Counted from the first letter of the stretch, positions 17,893 to 26,469 are shown. The stretch is DNA of 37,819 nt from a virus (IMGVR_UViG_3300025153_000245:1-37819); one strand, 5' to 3'. The notes: generated from the sequence alone by a model not told the origin. Translations and numbers: made by a program.

Positions 17893-19179
17893 TCAGGCGA
17901 AAAAATCTAACCAGCGGTCAAAGAGGCTCAAAGCAAGCTTTTTTGTTTCCGGGTCTTTCTTGCCTGGAATGGCTGTTTGCTTTGCAATTTTCTGCTTTTC
18001 TTCTTCCTGTATTTTGGCTGCTTCTTCGTCAAACGGGACGTTGTACTCTTCTTCGAAATACTCCTTTTTGATCGGGCCTACTGCATTGTGAATGCTCAAA
18101 TCCATTTCCAGACGGTCCTTTTTAGAGATCGTTTCCTCTTCATCGATGAACTGAAATTCTCCTGTAGATGCTTCCGGGAATCCCTGGGCGATTAGCATTT
18201 CACGGATACGGCCATTGAGTAGCCTTGTGACATACTGCCGGTCGGATCTTGCGATACCCTGCGCAACACGTTCGTGAACTTCGCCCTGGCTGCGGCTGCT
18301 GCCGTCCTCGGTGGTCATGGTCTGGCCTACAATGAGCTTGGACATACCTTTTTCCATCCGCTCGTAAAGCGTGTCATAGGTGTCAGTTGCTCCCGACTTA
18401 TTGGCCTCAATGAATTCGACATTACTCCCTGTAGGAACGGCGATGTATGCCAGCGCCCCAGCCTGGGCGAGGGCGTCCATGAGCTGTTTTTTGTTGCCAG
18501 GCATGTGCGGGTCATACGTGCCCTTTCGCATCGGTTGACCGAAAAGCTCGTTAAAACCTGCCCAGTCGGAAAGGTTTCCGCGCTTGATCAGTACCAAAGG
18601 CGTTGCGATGAGCAGTAAACCCAGATCATCCGGCTTTCCGACACCGACATAGTAGTTTTTGTAAGGCCCCGTGCTGTAATCAATCCCTTTGTCGTCGTAA
18701 GGGTTTTGAACAACAATCCGCTCTGTTGGATTCACGTGGGAACGGTTAACCAGCTCCACCACATTGGCCCTGAAATCGGCATGAACGAGACTGTATCCAT
18801 AAAACCGGTGGTCAATTACATGTTCCAGTAGGCCGTTAAAACACTCTGAGGCTATGACCTGGTTAATGGACTCAACCGGATTTCCATTGTTTTGAAATAC
18901 AATGGATGTATTTGTGACCGAAAGCCGCCTTTGTCCCATTACAGAGGTTAGGTGATCATCCAGCACGATATTGGTATAAAGATCCATTAACGGCTGGCGT
19001 ATCGGGCGAACGGTGGAGATTGCAGATTCGTAAGCGGTACGCCACTTGTTGAGATCCTTGCGGGTAGTATCAATGTTCTGGATCTGAATCCCGAAATCAT
19101 TGATTACTGTTTGCCCTGGTTTGGGTTGATTTGCGGTTGAAGTGTTGCGGTTTTTAAAACCCCTGTTTTTCTTCGCCAT
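17893..19179 (-). CDS. Portal protein (Mu gp29, DUF935-like)
   Basis: A 428-residue portal protein forming the DNA entry ring at one capsid vertex. Features include the N-terminal IQNIDTTRKDLNKWRTAYES, the clamp region GDLSDWAGFNELFGQPMRKG-like segment (DWAGFNELFGQPMRKG at about 210-225), EFIEANKSGATDTYDTLYER and the TEDGSSRSQGEVHERV stretch typical of the DUF935 family. It lies between the gp36-like and MuF genes in the leftward unit. Start ATG 19179; gene complete. Confidence 0.88.
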   Translation of the reverse strand: MAKKNRGFKNRNTSTANQPKPGQTVINDFGIQIQNIDTTRKDLNKWRTAYESAISTVRPIRQPLMDLYTNIVLDDHLTSVMGQRRLSVTNTSIVFQNNGNPVESINQVIASECFNGLLEHVIDHRFYGYSLVHADFRANVVELVNRSHVNPTERIVVQNPYDDKGIDYSTGPYKNYYVGVGKPDDLGLLLIATPLVLIKRGNLSDWAGFNELFGQPMRKGTYDPHMPGNKKQLMDALAQAGALAYIAVPTGSNVEFIEANKSGATDTYDTLYERMEKGMSKLIVGQTMTTEDGSSRSQGEVHERVAQGIARSDRQYVTRLLNGRIREMLIAQGFPEASTGEFQFIDEEETISKKDRLEMDLSIHNAVGPIKKEYFEEEYNVPFDEEAAKIQEEEKQKIAKQTAIPGKKDPETKKLALSLFDRWLDFFA

Positions 19180-19256
19180 ACGGCCTTTGAATTTTAAAAA
19201 TGACTCTTGGTACGTAAAAAGTATTTGCTCGTTAGTTAAACAGGACTTAAACAGCC

Positions 19257-19676
19257 TTAAACGAGTAGTGCCCTTGGTGGCCTCGATCCAAAACCGATCT
19301 GATCGCCATCCGGCGTTCCTGCCTCGGGATCTGGTGCGGAAGGAACGCCAGGCAGTGAAATGATTCCTTCGGCGTAGTTGCCCAGCACTCGGATTGCATC
19401 GTCGTAGCGTTTGACTACTTTGGCAGGCAGCGTTTCGGCTGGTGCGTACAGGTGATAGATTGCGATATCACGGCAAAGCATAACCAGCAGCGTGTCACGC
19501 TCCTCAATGGGTTTTTCCAGCTCTGGCCGGATCAGGTAGCGTTTTGAAAGATAACTTTCCAGTTCTCTTTCAGCTGTTTTGCAGGCTGTCAGAATAAATG
19601 CCTCTGACGATCTTGCCAGGGTGTTCTTTATTTCCGGGTAAACGCCCGTTGATAAGTCTGAGCTTGTGATGAACAT
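19257..19676 (-). CDS. Mu gp36-like head protein (DUF1320)
   Basis: A 139-residue protein of the DUF1320 / Mu gp36 family, likely a head-completion protein. The typical N-terminus MFITSSDLSTGVYPEIKNTL is followed by helices with AERELESYLSKRY, RDTLLVMLCRDIAIYHLY and KRYDDAIRVLGNYAEG. The C-terminus is Pro/Gly-rich. It sits 2 bases after the terminase stop. The order terminase, gp36-like, portal differs from Mu, where gp36 follows the capsid gene. Confidence 0.78.
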   Translation of the reverse strand: MFITSSDLSTGVYPEIKNTLARSSEAFILTACKTAERELESYLSKRYLIRPELEKPIEERDTLLVMLCRDIAIYHLYAPAETLPAKVVKRYDDAIRVLGNYAEGIISLPGVPSAPDPEAGTPDGDQIGFGSRPPRALLV

Positions 19677-19678
19677 AT

Positions 19679-21238
19679 TTAAAGTCGGTTGTCTGCTGAT
19701 CTGCGTCTTTTGCCTTGTGGTTCGTCTTCGGGTTCTGAGACCCTGCTTTTTTCATCTGCTATGGTCTTGGCTCCCTCAAAGGCGTCCGGCGCGTCATCGT
19801 GACCACCGGGGAAAGACAATAACTGATCAATAAAATTTTGCATGTGCCTGCTCTTTCGAAGCTTTTTCCAGAACCTGACAAGGCCCCTTTGCCATAGCGG
19901 TGTACAGTTTTCAATGCGTCCTTTCTTGTCGGGCTTCTTTCTGGCATCCCCTTGAATGGGCAGCATGTAGCCGCGCTTGATGGATTCGTTCACATATTCG
20001 GTTAGGTGCATGTCCTGGATAAAATTGGTTTCCAGAAAGTGATACACCAGTAGTGCCCCGTTTCTTTGAAGCTCTTCTGCCATATCATAGTGAGCCACAA
20101 CCATATCAGTCAAGGTGCACTGATCGACAAAAGCGCCCAGTACGTCATAGTATTTGCCCAGCCTGCCTATTGCGATAATGGCTTTGTAATCATTCTTGGT
20201 CGTGTCTTTATAGCTCGGATCACAGTAGGTGATGATATAGCTGTAAGCGCTTAGGTTTGGCAGATCCTCCCAGATAAACCATTCAGCTTTGAACTTGTCA
20301 CCTTCCTGCAAATGGATGTGAAAGTACTCACGCTGACTGGCCCGGTAGCCCATCTTTCGCATACGGTCCAATACATCGGCACGGGTAAGCCGCTCTTTCC
20401 AGGCAGGCACCCCTTTCTCCGACTGATCCATTTTATGGGTCTTCGGATTTTCAAGGGCGAAAACCTTGATGTGGACGATGTAGTCCTTAACCGGCTGGTC
20501 GTCTTCAACGTCACCGATCAGGTAAGCAAGTATCGAATGCTTGTGAATCCGGTTACCGGCCACAATGAAGCGTCCACCGATCAAAGGATCAAAACAGCCC
20601 ATCAGATCCTCTAAACACCAATCTACTTTTTCCTTGACGCGCTGGGTGTTCTTGCAGATCTCTTTATCGTCAATGTCATCGCAGACAATGTAATTAGGGC
20701 GCTTTTCACCTACCCGGATACCACGCGGGGATTGATCACGTCCAAATGCCCAAAAGCCTATACCGTCTGCAATAAATGAGGAGTCGCCCCAATCGCCAAA
20801 AGTTTTCTGTATGCCGAAGTCGTTTTTGAACCGGTCGTTAAACTCAAATTCCGCCTTTACATCGGCAAGAAGCATGATGGCCTTATTCTCGTTGTTTGAG
20901 GCAATGACCATGCCGTTAAGTTGCCCGAGCACTTTTAAAAACAAAGGCACCATTACATCTGAAAAGATTGATTTGGCGTGTCCCCTGGGCCATTCCAGAC
21001 CGGCAAAAATATTAGGATCTGCAATGATCTCCTTTGAAGCTTTTTTATGGAACCAGCCAAAAGGACTGGTCATATAATGCGGGAAATAGTAATCGCAGAA
21101 CTTGTTAAAGTCTGCCAGTAAGCCTTTAATTCGCAGCGCTTTCGAATCAACTGATTCGTTTACCGGAATACTCCTGCCTCCAATAATGCGCTTTTTCTCG
21201 GCCTGGTATTCTTTCCAGAGCTTTTCATCTTTGGTCAT
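19679..21238 (-). CDS. Terminase large subunit (Mu gp28-like)
   Basis: The 519-residue DNA-packaging motor. The N-terminal ATPase has Walker A-like WPRGHAKS at 83-90 and Walker B YIVCDDID near 183-190. The C-terminal RNase H-like nuclease has YCDPSYKDTTKNDYKA and the closing GGHDDAPDAFEGA acidic motif. Mu-type terminases cut by headful packaging from inserted DNA, so host flanks are packaged. The start overlaps the small-subunit stop by one base. The extreme C-terminus is Arg-rich (GKRRRSADN). Confidence 0.92.
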   Translation of the reverse strand: MTKDEKLWKEYQAEKKRIIGGRSIPVNESVDSKALRIKGLLADFNKFCDYYFPHYMTSPFGWFHKKASKEIIADPNIFAGLEWPRGHAKSIFSDVMVPLFLKVLGQLNGMVIASNNENKAIMLLADVKAEFEFNDRFKNDFGIQKTFGDWGDSSFIADGIGFWAFGRDQSPRGIRVGEKRPNYIVCDDIDDKEICKNTQRVKEKVDWCLEDLMGCFDPLIGGRFIVAGNRIHKHSILAYLIGDVEDDQPVKDYIVHIKVFALENPKTHKMDQSEKGVPAWKERLTRADVLDRMRKMGYRASQREYFHIHLQEGDKFKAEWFIWEDLPNLSAYSYIITYCDPSYKDTTKNDYKAIIAIGRLGKYYDVLGAFVDQCTLTDMVVAHYDMAEELQRNGALLVYHFLETNFIQDMHLTEYVNESIKRGYMLPIQGDARKKPDKKGRIENCTPLWQRGLVRFWKKLRKSRHMQNFIDQLLSFPGGHDDAPDAFEGAKTIADEKSRVSEPEDEPQGKRRRSADNRL

Positions 21239-21696
21239 CAGGATACGATCAAGTCGCGTTTATGCATCAGGAATGCGTCGGTATGCTCGACAACCAGCTT
21301 TGCCAGCTCGTTGTCTCTGGATGAAAGGAATTCGATCAGCTCACGGGTTACGTTCACATATTGCGACCAGGTAACGTCCCTACCTTTGATGGTTGAGAAA
21401 AGCTTGCTTAGTGCGTCTATTTCGCCCTTGTCCAAAAGTTTGAGCTTACCCGCTGACCGGTGTTCGTCGGTCAGGTTTTGCAGGGCTTCGATCTGGTAAT
21501 CAATCAGTCCGAGCATTCTATCAGCGCGGGATTCTTCCAGGGCGAACTTTTGGGAACGCTGTTCTCGCCAGTTCCCCTCCTTTGCCCATTTGGACATGGT
21601 GGTCTCTGATATCTTTAAAACCCTGGCGACGTATTGCTGATCCCTGCCCAGCATAAACAGATCGCGGGCGGCGACCCTTTCATCATCCTTATTCAC
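21238..21696 (-). CDS. Terminase small subunit-like HTH protein (Mu gp27 position)
   Basis: A protein of about 152 residues with an N-terminal helix-turn-helix (LGRDQQYVARVLKISETTMS, WAKEGNW) and a helical C-terminal half for oligomerisation, as in small terminase subunits that recognise DNA and present it to the motor. No ATG is available. I chose GTG at 21696 because the sequence from there (VNKDDERVAARDLFML) looks like the family start. The frame is open to a TTG at 21753, and that longer version would run toward the late control region. Confidence 0.72.
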   Translation of the reverse strand: MNKDDERVAARDLFMLGRDQQYVARVLKISETTMSKWAKEGNWREQRSQKFALEESRADRMLGLIDYQIEALQNLTDEHRSAGKLKLLDKGEIDALSKLFSTIKGRDVTWSQYVNVTRELIEFLSSRDNELAKLVVEHTDAFLMHKRDLIVS

Positions 21697-21762
21697 GTTT
21701 GCTGATTTTGTTTGTCCAAAATTGGGCAAACACCCTCGAATTTCAGAAAACAATAAACTACC

Positions 21763-21822
21763 GTTGTCTTATATACGACAACCATTCCACCACAGGGTAC
21801 AACCATTCTTTTTTGAGGTTGT
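21763..21822. promoter_or_regulatory. Divergent late control region with repeated dyads
   Basis: Between the two late units lie GTTGTC-N8-GACAAC (21763-21782) and ACAACC-N12-GGTTGT (21799-21822). ACAACCATTC occurs twice, at 21778-21787 and 21799-21808, 21 bp apart (two helical turns). Such symmetry suits an activator serving promoters in both directions. No TAnnTTTG match is evident, which fits activator-dependent late promoters. The candidate activator is the HTH protein at 10668. All function is inferred. Confidence 0.5.
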
Positions 21823-21870
21823 GGACTCAAAAAAATGCCTTCAATTTTGGGTCACTAATCAACTGAAACA

Positions 21871-22818
21871 ATGCCAAAACCATTTCTTATTCTTGACGAG
21901 TCAATGACCATGCACGGGATTCGCTTCCGAATGGACGGCGGGCGTTGGGAACGGTTCAACAAAAACCCGATCATGCTTTTCATGCATGTAAGAGGTGAGG
22001 TTATCGGGAAGTGGGAGAATGTAAGGTTTGAAGGTGGTGCCTGGATCGCTGACCCTGTTTTCGACAAGGCAGACAAATTTGCAGAAGGTATCGCCGGGAA
22101 AGTAGAGCGCGGGTTTCTTAATGCCTGTTCGCCTGGTGTCGGTATCCACGCTGCTGAACTCATCGATAATGAGGTGGTAGCAACGGACTGGGAGCCTTTC
22201 GAGACGAGCATTGTAGATGCTGGTAGCAATCTTAACGCCCTTCACCTTTATACGACTTCCGGGGAAATGATTGCGGACACTGAGTCATTTATCAAAACTT
22301 TAACTTTATCCATAATGGACAAAAAAGAGAAAACGGGCGAGGAGCTTGTTAAGGAAATCGTTGAAAAGGAAGTATTTCCTAAGGGCGTCGTGCTGGCACT
22401 CGGAGCGCCGGAAGGTGCAAGCAATGAGGTTGTGACGAAAGCAATTACTGATTTGATTGCAAAAAATGTATCACTTGAATTGGCGTTGAAGGCGAATGAA
22501 ACCACAAAAGCCCAGACACTTGTCGATACTGCGTTTGCTGCTAAAAAGATCACTGACTCAGACCGTACACATTATCTGAAATTGGCTGCTGCTGATTTCG
22601 AAACTACGAAAGCAATTTTGGACGGAATTGAAGCGCCAAAGAACCTTTCTCAATTCGCTGCTGCTGGTGCTGCCGCTACCGAAACGACCGTTAAAGCTGA
22701 CAAGGAGGAATATAACGAGCTGTTCAAGTCGGGTACCTTGTTTACCTTGAAGCTGGAAAACCCTGACAAATTCAAAAGACTATTTAAGGCGGAGCACGGA
22801 TTCGATCCGGAAGCCTGA
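21871..22818 (+). CDS. Prohead protease with C-terminal scaffold (Mu gpI/Z-like)
   Basis: A 315-residue first gene of the rightward late unit. Residues 1 to about 130 look like the caudovirus prohead serine protease: MTMHGIRFRMDGGRWERFNK, then MFMHVRGEVIGKW and FLNACSPGVG with a candidate catalytic Ser. Residues about 150-315 are a helical, acidic, Ala-rich scaffold. An in-frame ATG at 22315 (MDKKEKTGEELVKEIV) could start a separate scaffold, as gpZ is made within Mu gpI. The end is followed by a 155-base gap holding a structured RNA candidate. Confidence 0.75.
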   Translation: MPKPFLILDESMTMHGIRFRMDGGRWERFNKNPIMLFMHVRGEVIGKWENVRFEGGAWIADPVFDKADKFAEGIAGKVERGFLNACSPGVGIHAAELIDNEVVATDWEPFETSIVDAGSNLNALHLYTTSGEMIADTESFIKTLTLSIMDKKEKTGEELVKEIVEKEVFPKGVVLALGAPEGASNEVVTKAITDLIAKNVSLELALKANETTKAQTLVDTAFAAKKITDSDRTHYLKLAAADFETTKAILDGIEAPKNLSQFAAAGAAATETTVKADKEEYNELFKSGTLFTLKLENPDKFKRLFKAEHGFDPEA

Positions 22819-22855
22819 AACCCATAACACCACGAATCAACAAACCGCGAAGAAT

Positions 22856-22931
22856 GAGGGGTTCGCCGGGTAAGAACGGCAGGAGTTTTACACACTACCG
22901 GGTAGCAGAGCTGCCTACCTGGCGACCTCTC
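22856..22931 (+). ncRNA. Putative structured RNA leader of the capsid gene
   Basis: In the gap between protease and capsid, 22856-22867 (GAGGGGTTCGCC) can pair with 22921-22931 (GGCGACCTCTC), giving 11 pairs with one G-U and one bulged T. It encloses a hairpin GGTAGCA (22901-22907), loop GAGC, and TGC-C-TACC (22912-22919). The heptamer CCGGGTA is repeated at 22866 and 22898, so alternative pairings are possible. It does not fit tRNA. A role in capsid expression is a guess. Confidence 0.45.
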
Positions 22932-22973
22932 TAAACTGAAAAACTTACATCATCATCAAACTAAAAACTATAA

Positions 22974-23888
22974 ATGGCAGGCTTAATTAAAGAAGTTTGG
23001 AGAAAGGAGATTATGGGCAGTCTGTTCAAAAACAACGAGTTTATGCGCTATTCTGTCAGTGCTGACGAATATGTAAAGGAAGGCACCATTGTCCACATCT
23101 CCCAGGCGGGAGTTCCCTCCAATGTGGAAGTAGACCGTACCTCGTTACCGGCAACGATCTCGGAACGCACCGACACGGATATCGTGTACACGCTGAAAGA
23201 ATTTACCTCTGATCCTAAACTGATCCGTCACATTGACCAGATTCAGCTTAGCTACAACAAAATGCAGAGTGTGCTTTCTGAGGATATGGGTAATATCCGT
23301 GAAAAGTCCGCTGACTGGATGCTACGCCTTTGGGCACCGGCTCCAATAGGCCGTATCCTTCGCACAACCGGTGCTAACGTTACAGCTTCCGCACCTGGTG
23401 CAACTGGTGTACGTAAAGGATTGGTTAAGGAAGATTTGAAAAGAGCTCGTTTGCTGTTGAACAAAGAAAACGTGTCTTCGACCGAGCGTTATGCTTTGAT
23501 CCCATCTGATCAGATGGACTTTTTACTCTCTGATGCGGACTTGTTAAAGCGCGATAGCTCGCTGGAACTTGATGTAAAAGGCGGGGTTATCACACGTCTT
23601 TACGGGTTCAACCTGATCGAACGCTCTACCGTCAATGTTTATACTGAGGCTGGTACACCATTGGCTAAAAACCCCGGTGCTGCTACTGCTGTCACCGATA
23701 ACCACGCTGCTTTGATCTGGCAAAAAGACGCCGTTGAATGCGCTGTGGGGAATGTTGAAGCTTTCTATGACATGGACAAACCGGAATACTACGGTAGTAT
23801 ATTCTCATTCTTGTTAATGATGGGTGGTCGAATCCGCCGCGAAAGTAATAAGGGGATTATCTCACTTGTGGAAGCTGTCGGAGTATAA
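22974..23888 (+). CDS. Major capsid protein (Mu gpT position)
   Basis: A 304-residue protein, the length of Mu gpT, directly after the protease/scaffold. It reads as an HK97-fold coat protein: N-arm MAGLIKEVWRKEIMGSLF, E-loop-like region with EVDRTSLPATISERTD, a spine helix around DMGNIREKSADWMLRLW, and a P-domain ending FSFLLMMGGRIRRESNKG. The leader is A-rich (AAACTATAA) with no Shine-Dalgarno. A strong hairpin terminator follows immediately, which would raise the capsid to tail transcript ratio. Confidence 0.82.
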   Translation: MAGLIKEVWRKEIMGSLFKNNEFMRYSVSADEYVKEGTIVHISQAGVPSNVEVDRTSLPATISERTDTDIVYTLKEFTSDPKLIRHIDQIQLSYNKMQSVLSEDMGNIREKSADWMLRLWAPAPIGRILRTTGANVTASAPGATGVRKGLVKEDLKRARLLLNKENVSSTERYALIPSDQMDFLLSDADLLKRDSSLELDVKGGVITRLYGFNLIERSTVNVYTEAGTPLAKNPGAATAVTDNHAALIWQKDAVECAVGNVEAFYDMDKPEYYGSIFSFLLMMGGRIRRESNKGIISLVEAVGV

Positions 23889-23893
23889 CCAAT

Positions 23894-23940
23894 CACATAA
23901 GTAAAAAGCCTTATGTGAACCTAGCATAAGGCTTTTTACT
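23894..23940 (+). terminator. Terminator with competing hairpin after the capsid gene
   Basis: AGTAAAAAGCCTTATG (23900-23915) and CATAAGGCTTTTTACT (23925-23940) form a perfect 16-bp stem with a 9-base loop and a T5 run. An alternative 8-bp hairpin, CACATAAG (23894-23901) with CTTATGTG (23910-23917), uses the same left arm, so the two cannot coexist. Partial termination between capsid and sheath genes is likely. Confidence 0.75.
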
Positions 23941-23958
23941 ATACCACATCAACAAATT

Positions 23959-25134
23959 ATGGCACTACCTGGTGTTAGTATACAAATTAAAGACGGCGGT
24001 CTGGGTCGAACCACCGCGACCGATGACGGTGTGGCGGCTCTGGTTGTAACGGGCATCGCCGCAACAAGCTTAGCCCTGAATGTCGCCAAAGTGATTTACA
24101 GTCTTCAGGAGGCAATTGCCCTTGGTATTACCCTTGCAACACACCCACACGCCTACACGCAGATATCGGACTTTTACGATGAAACAAACGGCGGTGCGGA
24201 GCTTTGGATCATGCTTGTCGCAGAAGCTACCACACACACCGCTATCTATACCGCACTTACCGGGCCAATGGCCGTGCTCTTAAACGCTGCTGGTGGCCGT
24301 GTGAAAATTTCCGGTGACAGCATGGGCCGTGCAGGTGGTTACAGTCCTACAATGGTTGGGCTGGTTGATTACGATTTACCGGCAGTGGCAGCACTTGCCC
24401 AGACCTTGGCAAATGCTCAGGCTGCTAAGTTTGCATACGTGCGTATAGTTTTAGACGGTAGTTACCTATTGAACCCTTTAACGGGTGTAGTGAGCATCAA
24501 AGGAGCTGGTGCAAATACGGCTGTTTTTTGCGGTGCAACTGAAACTGGAAAACGTGCCTGCTCAATGGGCCGGTTCCTTGGACGGCTTGCTGCTAAGCCG
24601 CTACACTATTCTGTTGCCCGTGTGAAATCGGGCATATTCAGCGCTAACGGATTTCTTACATCAGGTCTTGCACTTTCGTCTTATTCAGATGGACAGCTCG
24701 CAAGTTTACACGATGCTGGATATATCATTCTGAGATCGTTCCCTGGACGTTTTGGGGCGTTTGCTTCGGACGACGTAACGCTGGCCGCTGCTGATAGCGA
24801 TTTCTCATCTATCTCCCGTGGCCGGTTGATGGATAAAGCTTGCCGCCTTGCCTATGAGGCTTACGTGTATGAGCTTAACGATATCGTGGAGCTTGACCCG
24901 GAAACTGGAAAGTTGCTGCCTACAAAGGTTAGCTATCTGGAAGATGTGATGAACAGGCGCTTACAGCAAAGGATGCTTGCAGAAGGCAATTGCAGTGATG
25001 CTAAAACCTACGTTGACGCCAATCAGAATGTACTTTCTACGGATAGCATCACGGTTACGGTTAGTATCCTTCCGCATGGAACGATCAAATATATCAATGT
25101 TCAATTGGGCTTTATAAACCCCTTAACTGCATAA
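23959..25134 (+). CDS. Tail sheath protein (DUF2586-like)
   Basis: A 391-residue protein beginning MALPGVSIQIKDGGLGRTTA, with a C-terminus ending in a beta strand (KYINVQLGFINPLT) as in contractile sheath proteins that hand a strand to the next subunit. The conserved sheath-like part is ISRGRLMDKACRLAYEAYVY near residue 290. It belongs to the DUF2586 type that replaces Mu gpL in Bacteroidetes phages, as I recall. Its presence with the tube gene next door indicates a contractile, myovirus tail. Confidence 0.75.
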   Translation: MALPGVSIQIKDGGLGRTTATDDGVAALVVTGIAATSLALNVAKVIYSLQEAIALGITLATHPHAYTQISDFYDETNGGAELWIMLVAEATTHTAIYTALTGPMAVLLNAAGGRVKISGDSMGRAGGYSPTMVGLVDYDLPAVAALAQTLANAQAAKFAYVRIVLDGSYLLNPLTGVVSIKGAGANTAVFCGATETGKRACSMGRFLGRLAAKPLHYSVARVKSGIFSANGFLTSGLALSSYSDGQLASLHDAGYIILRSFPGRFGAFASDDVTLAAADSDFSSISRGRLMDKACRLAYEAYVYELNDIVELDPETGKLLPTKVSYLEDVMNRRLQQRMLAEGNCSDAKTYVDANQNVLSTDSITVTVSILPHGTIKYINVQLGFINPLTA

Positions 25135-25135
25135 T

Positions 25136-25555
25136 ATGGCACGCCAAAATAGTAGAACATATAGCTGGTCACACATTGAGATACGTGTCAACGGGCAGAT
25201 GATGGTTGAAGTAGTCGGCATAGATTGGGACCACCAACAGGAAATGGAATACACCTACGGAAAGGGAACCGAGCCGCTGGACATTGCGGAAGGCAATGAG
25301 TCAACAGGTGGCACGCTGACGCTGCTTCAAGGTGCATTGGAGGATCTGCTTGATGCGAGCCCACAGGGAAAACTTGTGAAGCTCAAAAATGTAGATATTC
25401 AACTAGCCCTGGTTAAAAATGCCGGTGACGAAATGGTGCGTTACTCTTTCACAGGCGTACGCTTCCAAAGCCAGCCTATGTCACTCAAACAAAACGATAA
25501 GCGCATGGAAGTCGCTTGCCCATTTATGGCAATAGGTTACCGCCGCGTGTCATGA
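25136..25555 (+). CDS. Tail tube protein
   Basis: A 139-residue beta-rich protein directly after the sheath gene (one base between), the usual place for the tube. The strands RTYSWSHIEIRVNGQMMVEV, the GTEPLDIAEGNESTGGTLTL loop and VRYSFTGVRFQSQPMSLKQ resemble Mu gpM and Hcp-like tube folds. The stop overlaps the next ATG in ATGA. Confidence 0.7.
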   Translation: MARQNSRTYSWSHIEIRVNGQMMVEVVGIDWDHQQEMEYTYGKGTEPLDIAEGNESTGGTLTLLQGALEDLLDASPQGKLVKLKNVDIQLALVKNAGDEMVRYSFTGVRFQSQPMSLKQNDKRMEVACPFMAIGYRRVS

Positions 25556-25731
25556 GCGAATTAGATCAGCTCATCAAAATGTATCCTGGTCAGAGGTATG
25601 TATACCGTACCTCTGACTCAATTTATCACCTCACGGAAGCGGGTGCAATTGCGCAAGCGGCACACCTGGCTAATGGCTCTATCGACAGAATCACATGCAA
25701 GACACGCAAAGTATCCTTAGTTCTTTCCTGA
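25552..25731 (+). CDS. Small late protein, unknown
   Basis: A 59-residue protein starting at the ATGA junction with the tube gene (MSELDQLIKMYPGQRYVYRT). It reads YVYRTSDSIYHLTEAGAIAQ, then a small C-terminal beta segment. It overlaps the next gene by 37 bases. An upstream ATG at 25516 lies inside the tube gene and is less likely. Role unknown. Confidence 0.55.
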   Translation: MSELDQLIKMYPGQRYVYRTSDSIYHLTEAGAIAQAAHLANGSIDRITCKTRKVSLVLS

Positions 25732-26039
25732 GCCTTTTGGGAGGCGGAATTATTACCTGGTTTGGGCGATGGCTTTTTGACAGGCAAAGGGAAAGGAACG
25801 AAACCCAGAAATCAGAAGTAGAACTTTCCGAGCAAGTTGCGAAGATGTGGCGTGAAATGTCGCAGGAGTTAGAGTCTAAGGTTAAGGAAATGCGGAGTGA
25901 AATGGACAAAATTCTTGATGAAATGTCGGTGCTTAAAACGGAGAATAAGAACCTGAAAACGGAAAATTCCCGACTCAAATCCGAACAGACTAAACTAACA
26001 GAACGCATCAAGGAACTTGAACAAACACATGGGAAATAG
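25695..26039 (+). CDS. Membrane-anchored coiled-coil protein, possible lysis factor
   Basis: A 114-residue protein with one hydrophobic segment at about residues 6-26 (ILSSFLSLLGGGIITWFG) followed by a long, highly charged heptad coiled coil to the end. It directly precedes and overlaps the endolysin gene by 11 bases. A holin or endolysin-regulator role is possible on position alone, but one TM plus a long coil is not a classical holin. The TAG stop shows TAG is a working stop in this phage. Confidence 0.5.
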   Translation: MQDTQSILSSFLSLLGGGIITWFGRWLFDRQRERNETQKSEVELSEQVAKMWREMSQELESKVKEMRSEMDKILDEMSVLKTENKNLKTENSRLKSEQTKLTERIKELEQTHGK

Positions 26040-26469
26040 AAATATAAACGATGCGCATTTGCGCCTACAGAAGGCTTGGGCATTCATTACAAAGGAATGG
26101 CCTAAGCGCTACCCCGGTGAGCCGGTGCCCTTTCTTTCGGAGGTGTACCGCTCGCCGGATCTACAACGGGCTTATTATGCCCAGGGTCGTGAGCCGATAG
26201 CAAGGGTAAACAGCCAGCGCCGCCTGGTGGGCCTTGGTCCTTTGTCGGAAGATGAAAACCGGCGTACGGTTACCAACAGTAAACCAGGGCAGAGCAAACA
26301 CCAAAAGCAGCCAAGCGAAGCGATTGACATTTCGTTTGCAAAAGGAAAGCAGCTGCTGGGGGACCCTGAGCTATACAAAAAGCTAGTCCGGCTAATGGAT
26401 GAAGCTGACCCGGCTATCAACTGGGGCGGTCAATTCCGCATTGTTGATATGCCTCATTTTGAAATTTAA
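26029..26469 (+). CDS. M15 family peptidoglycan peptidase (endolysin)
   Basis: A 146-residue D-Ala-D-Ala/L-Ala-D-Glu type endopeptidase expected to cleave cell-wall peptides at lysis. It has the motif SEVYRSPDLQRAYYAQGR, then zinc ligands H91 (SKHQ), D100 (AIDISF) and H143 in the final MPHFE. No signal peptide is present, so it needs a holin or similar for export. I start at ATG 26029 rather than 26017, giving MGNRNINDAHLRLQKAW. Gene is complete. Confidence 0.85.
   Translation: MGNRNINDAHLRLQKAWAFITKEWPKRYPGEPVPFLSEVYRSPDLQRAYYAQGREPIARVNSQRRLVGLGPLSEDENRRTVTNSKPGQSKHQKQPSEAIDISFAKGKQLLGDPELYKKLVRLMDEADPAINWGGQFRIVDMPHFEI

Noticed and set aside
22856-22931. tRNA or tRNA-like gene on either strand
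   Set aside because: The end pairs like an acceptor stem on the minus strand, but there is no T-loop GTTCRA, no proper D arm and no anticodon arm.
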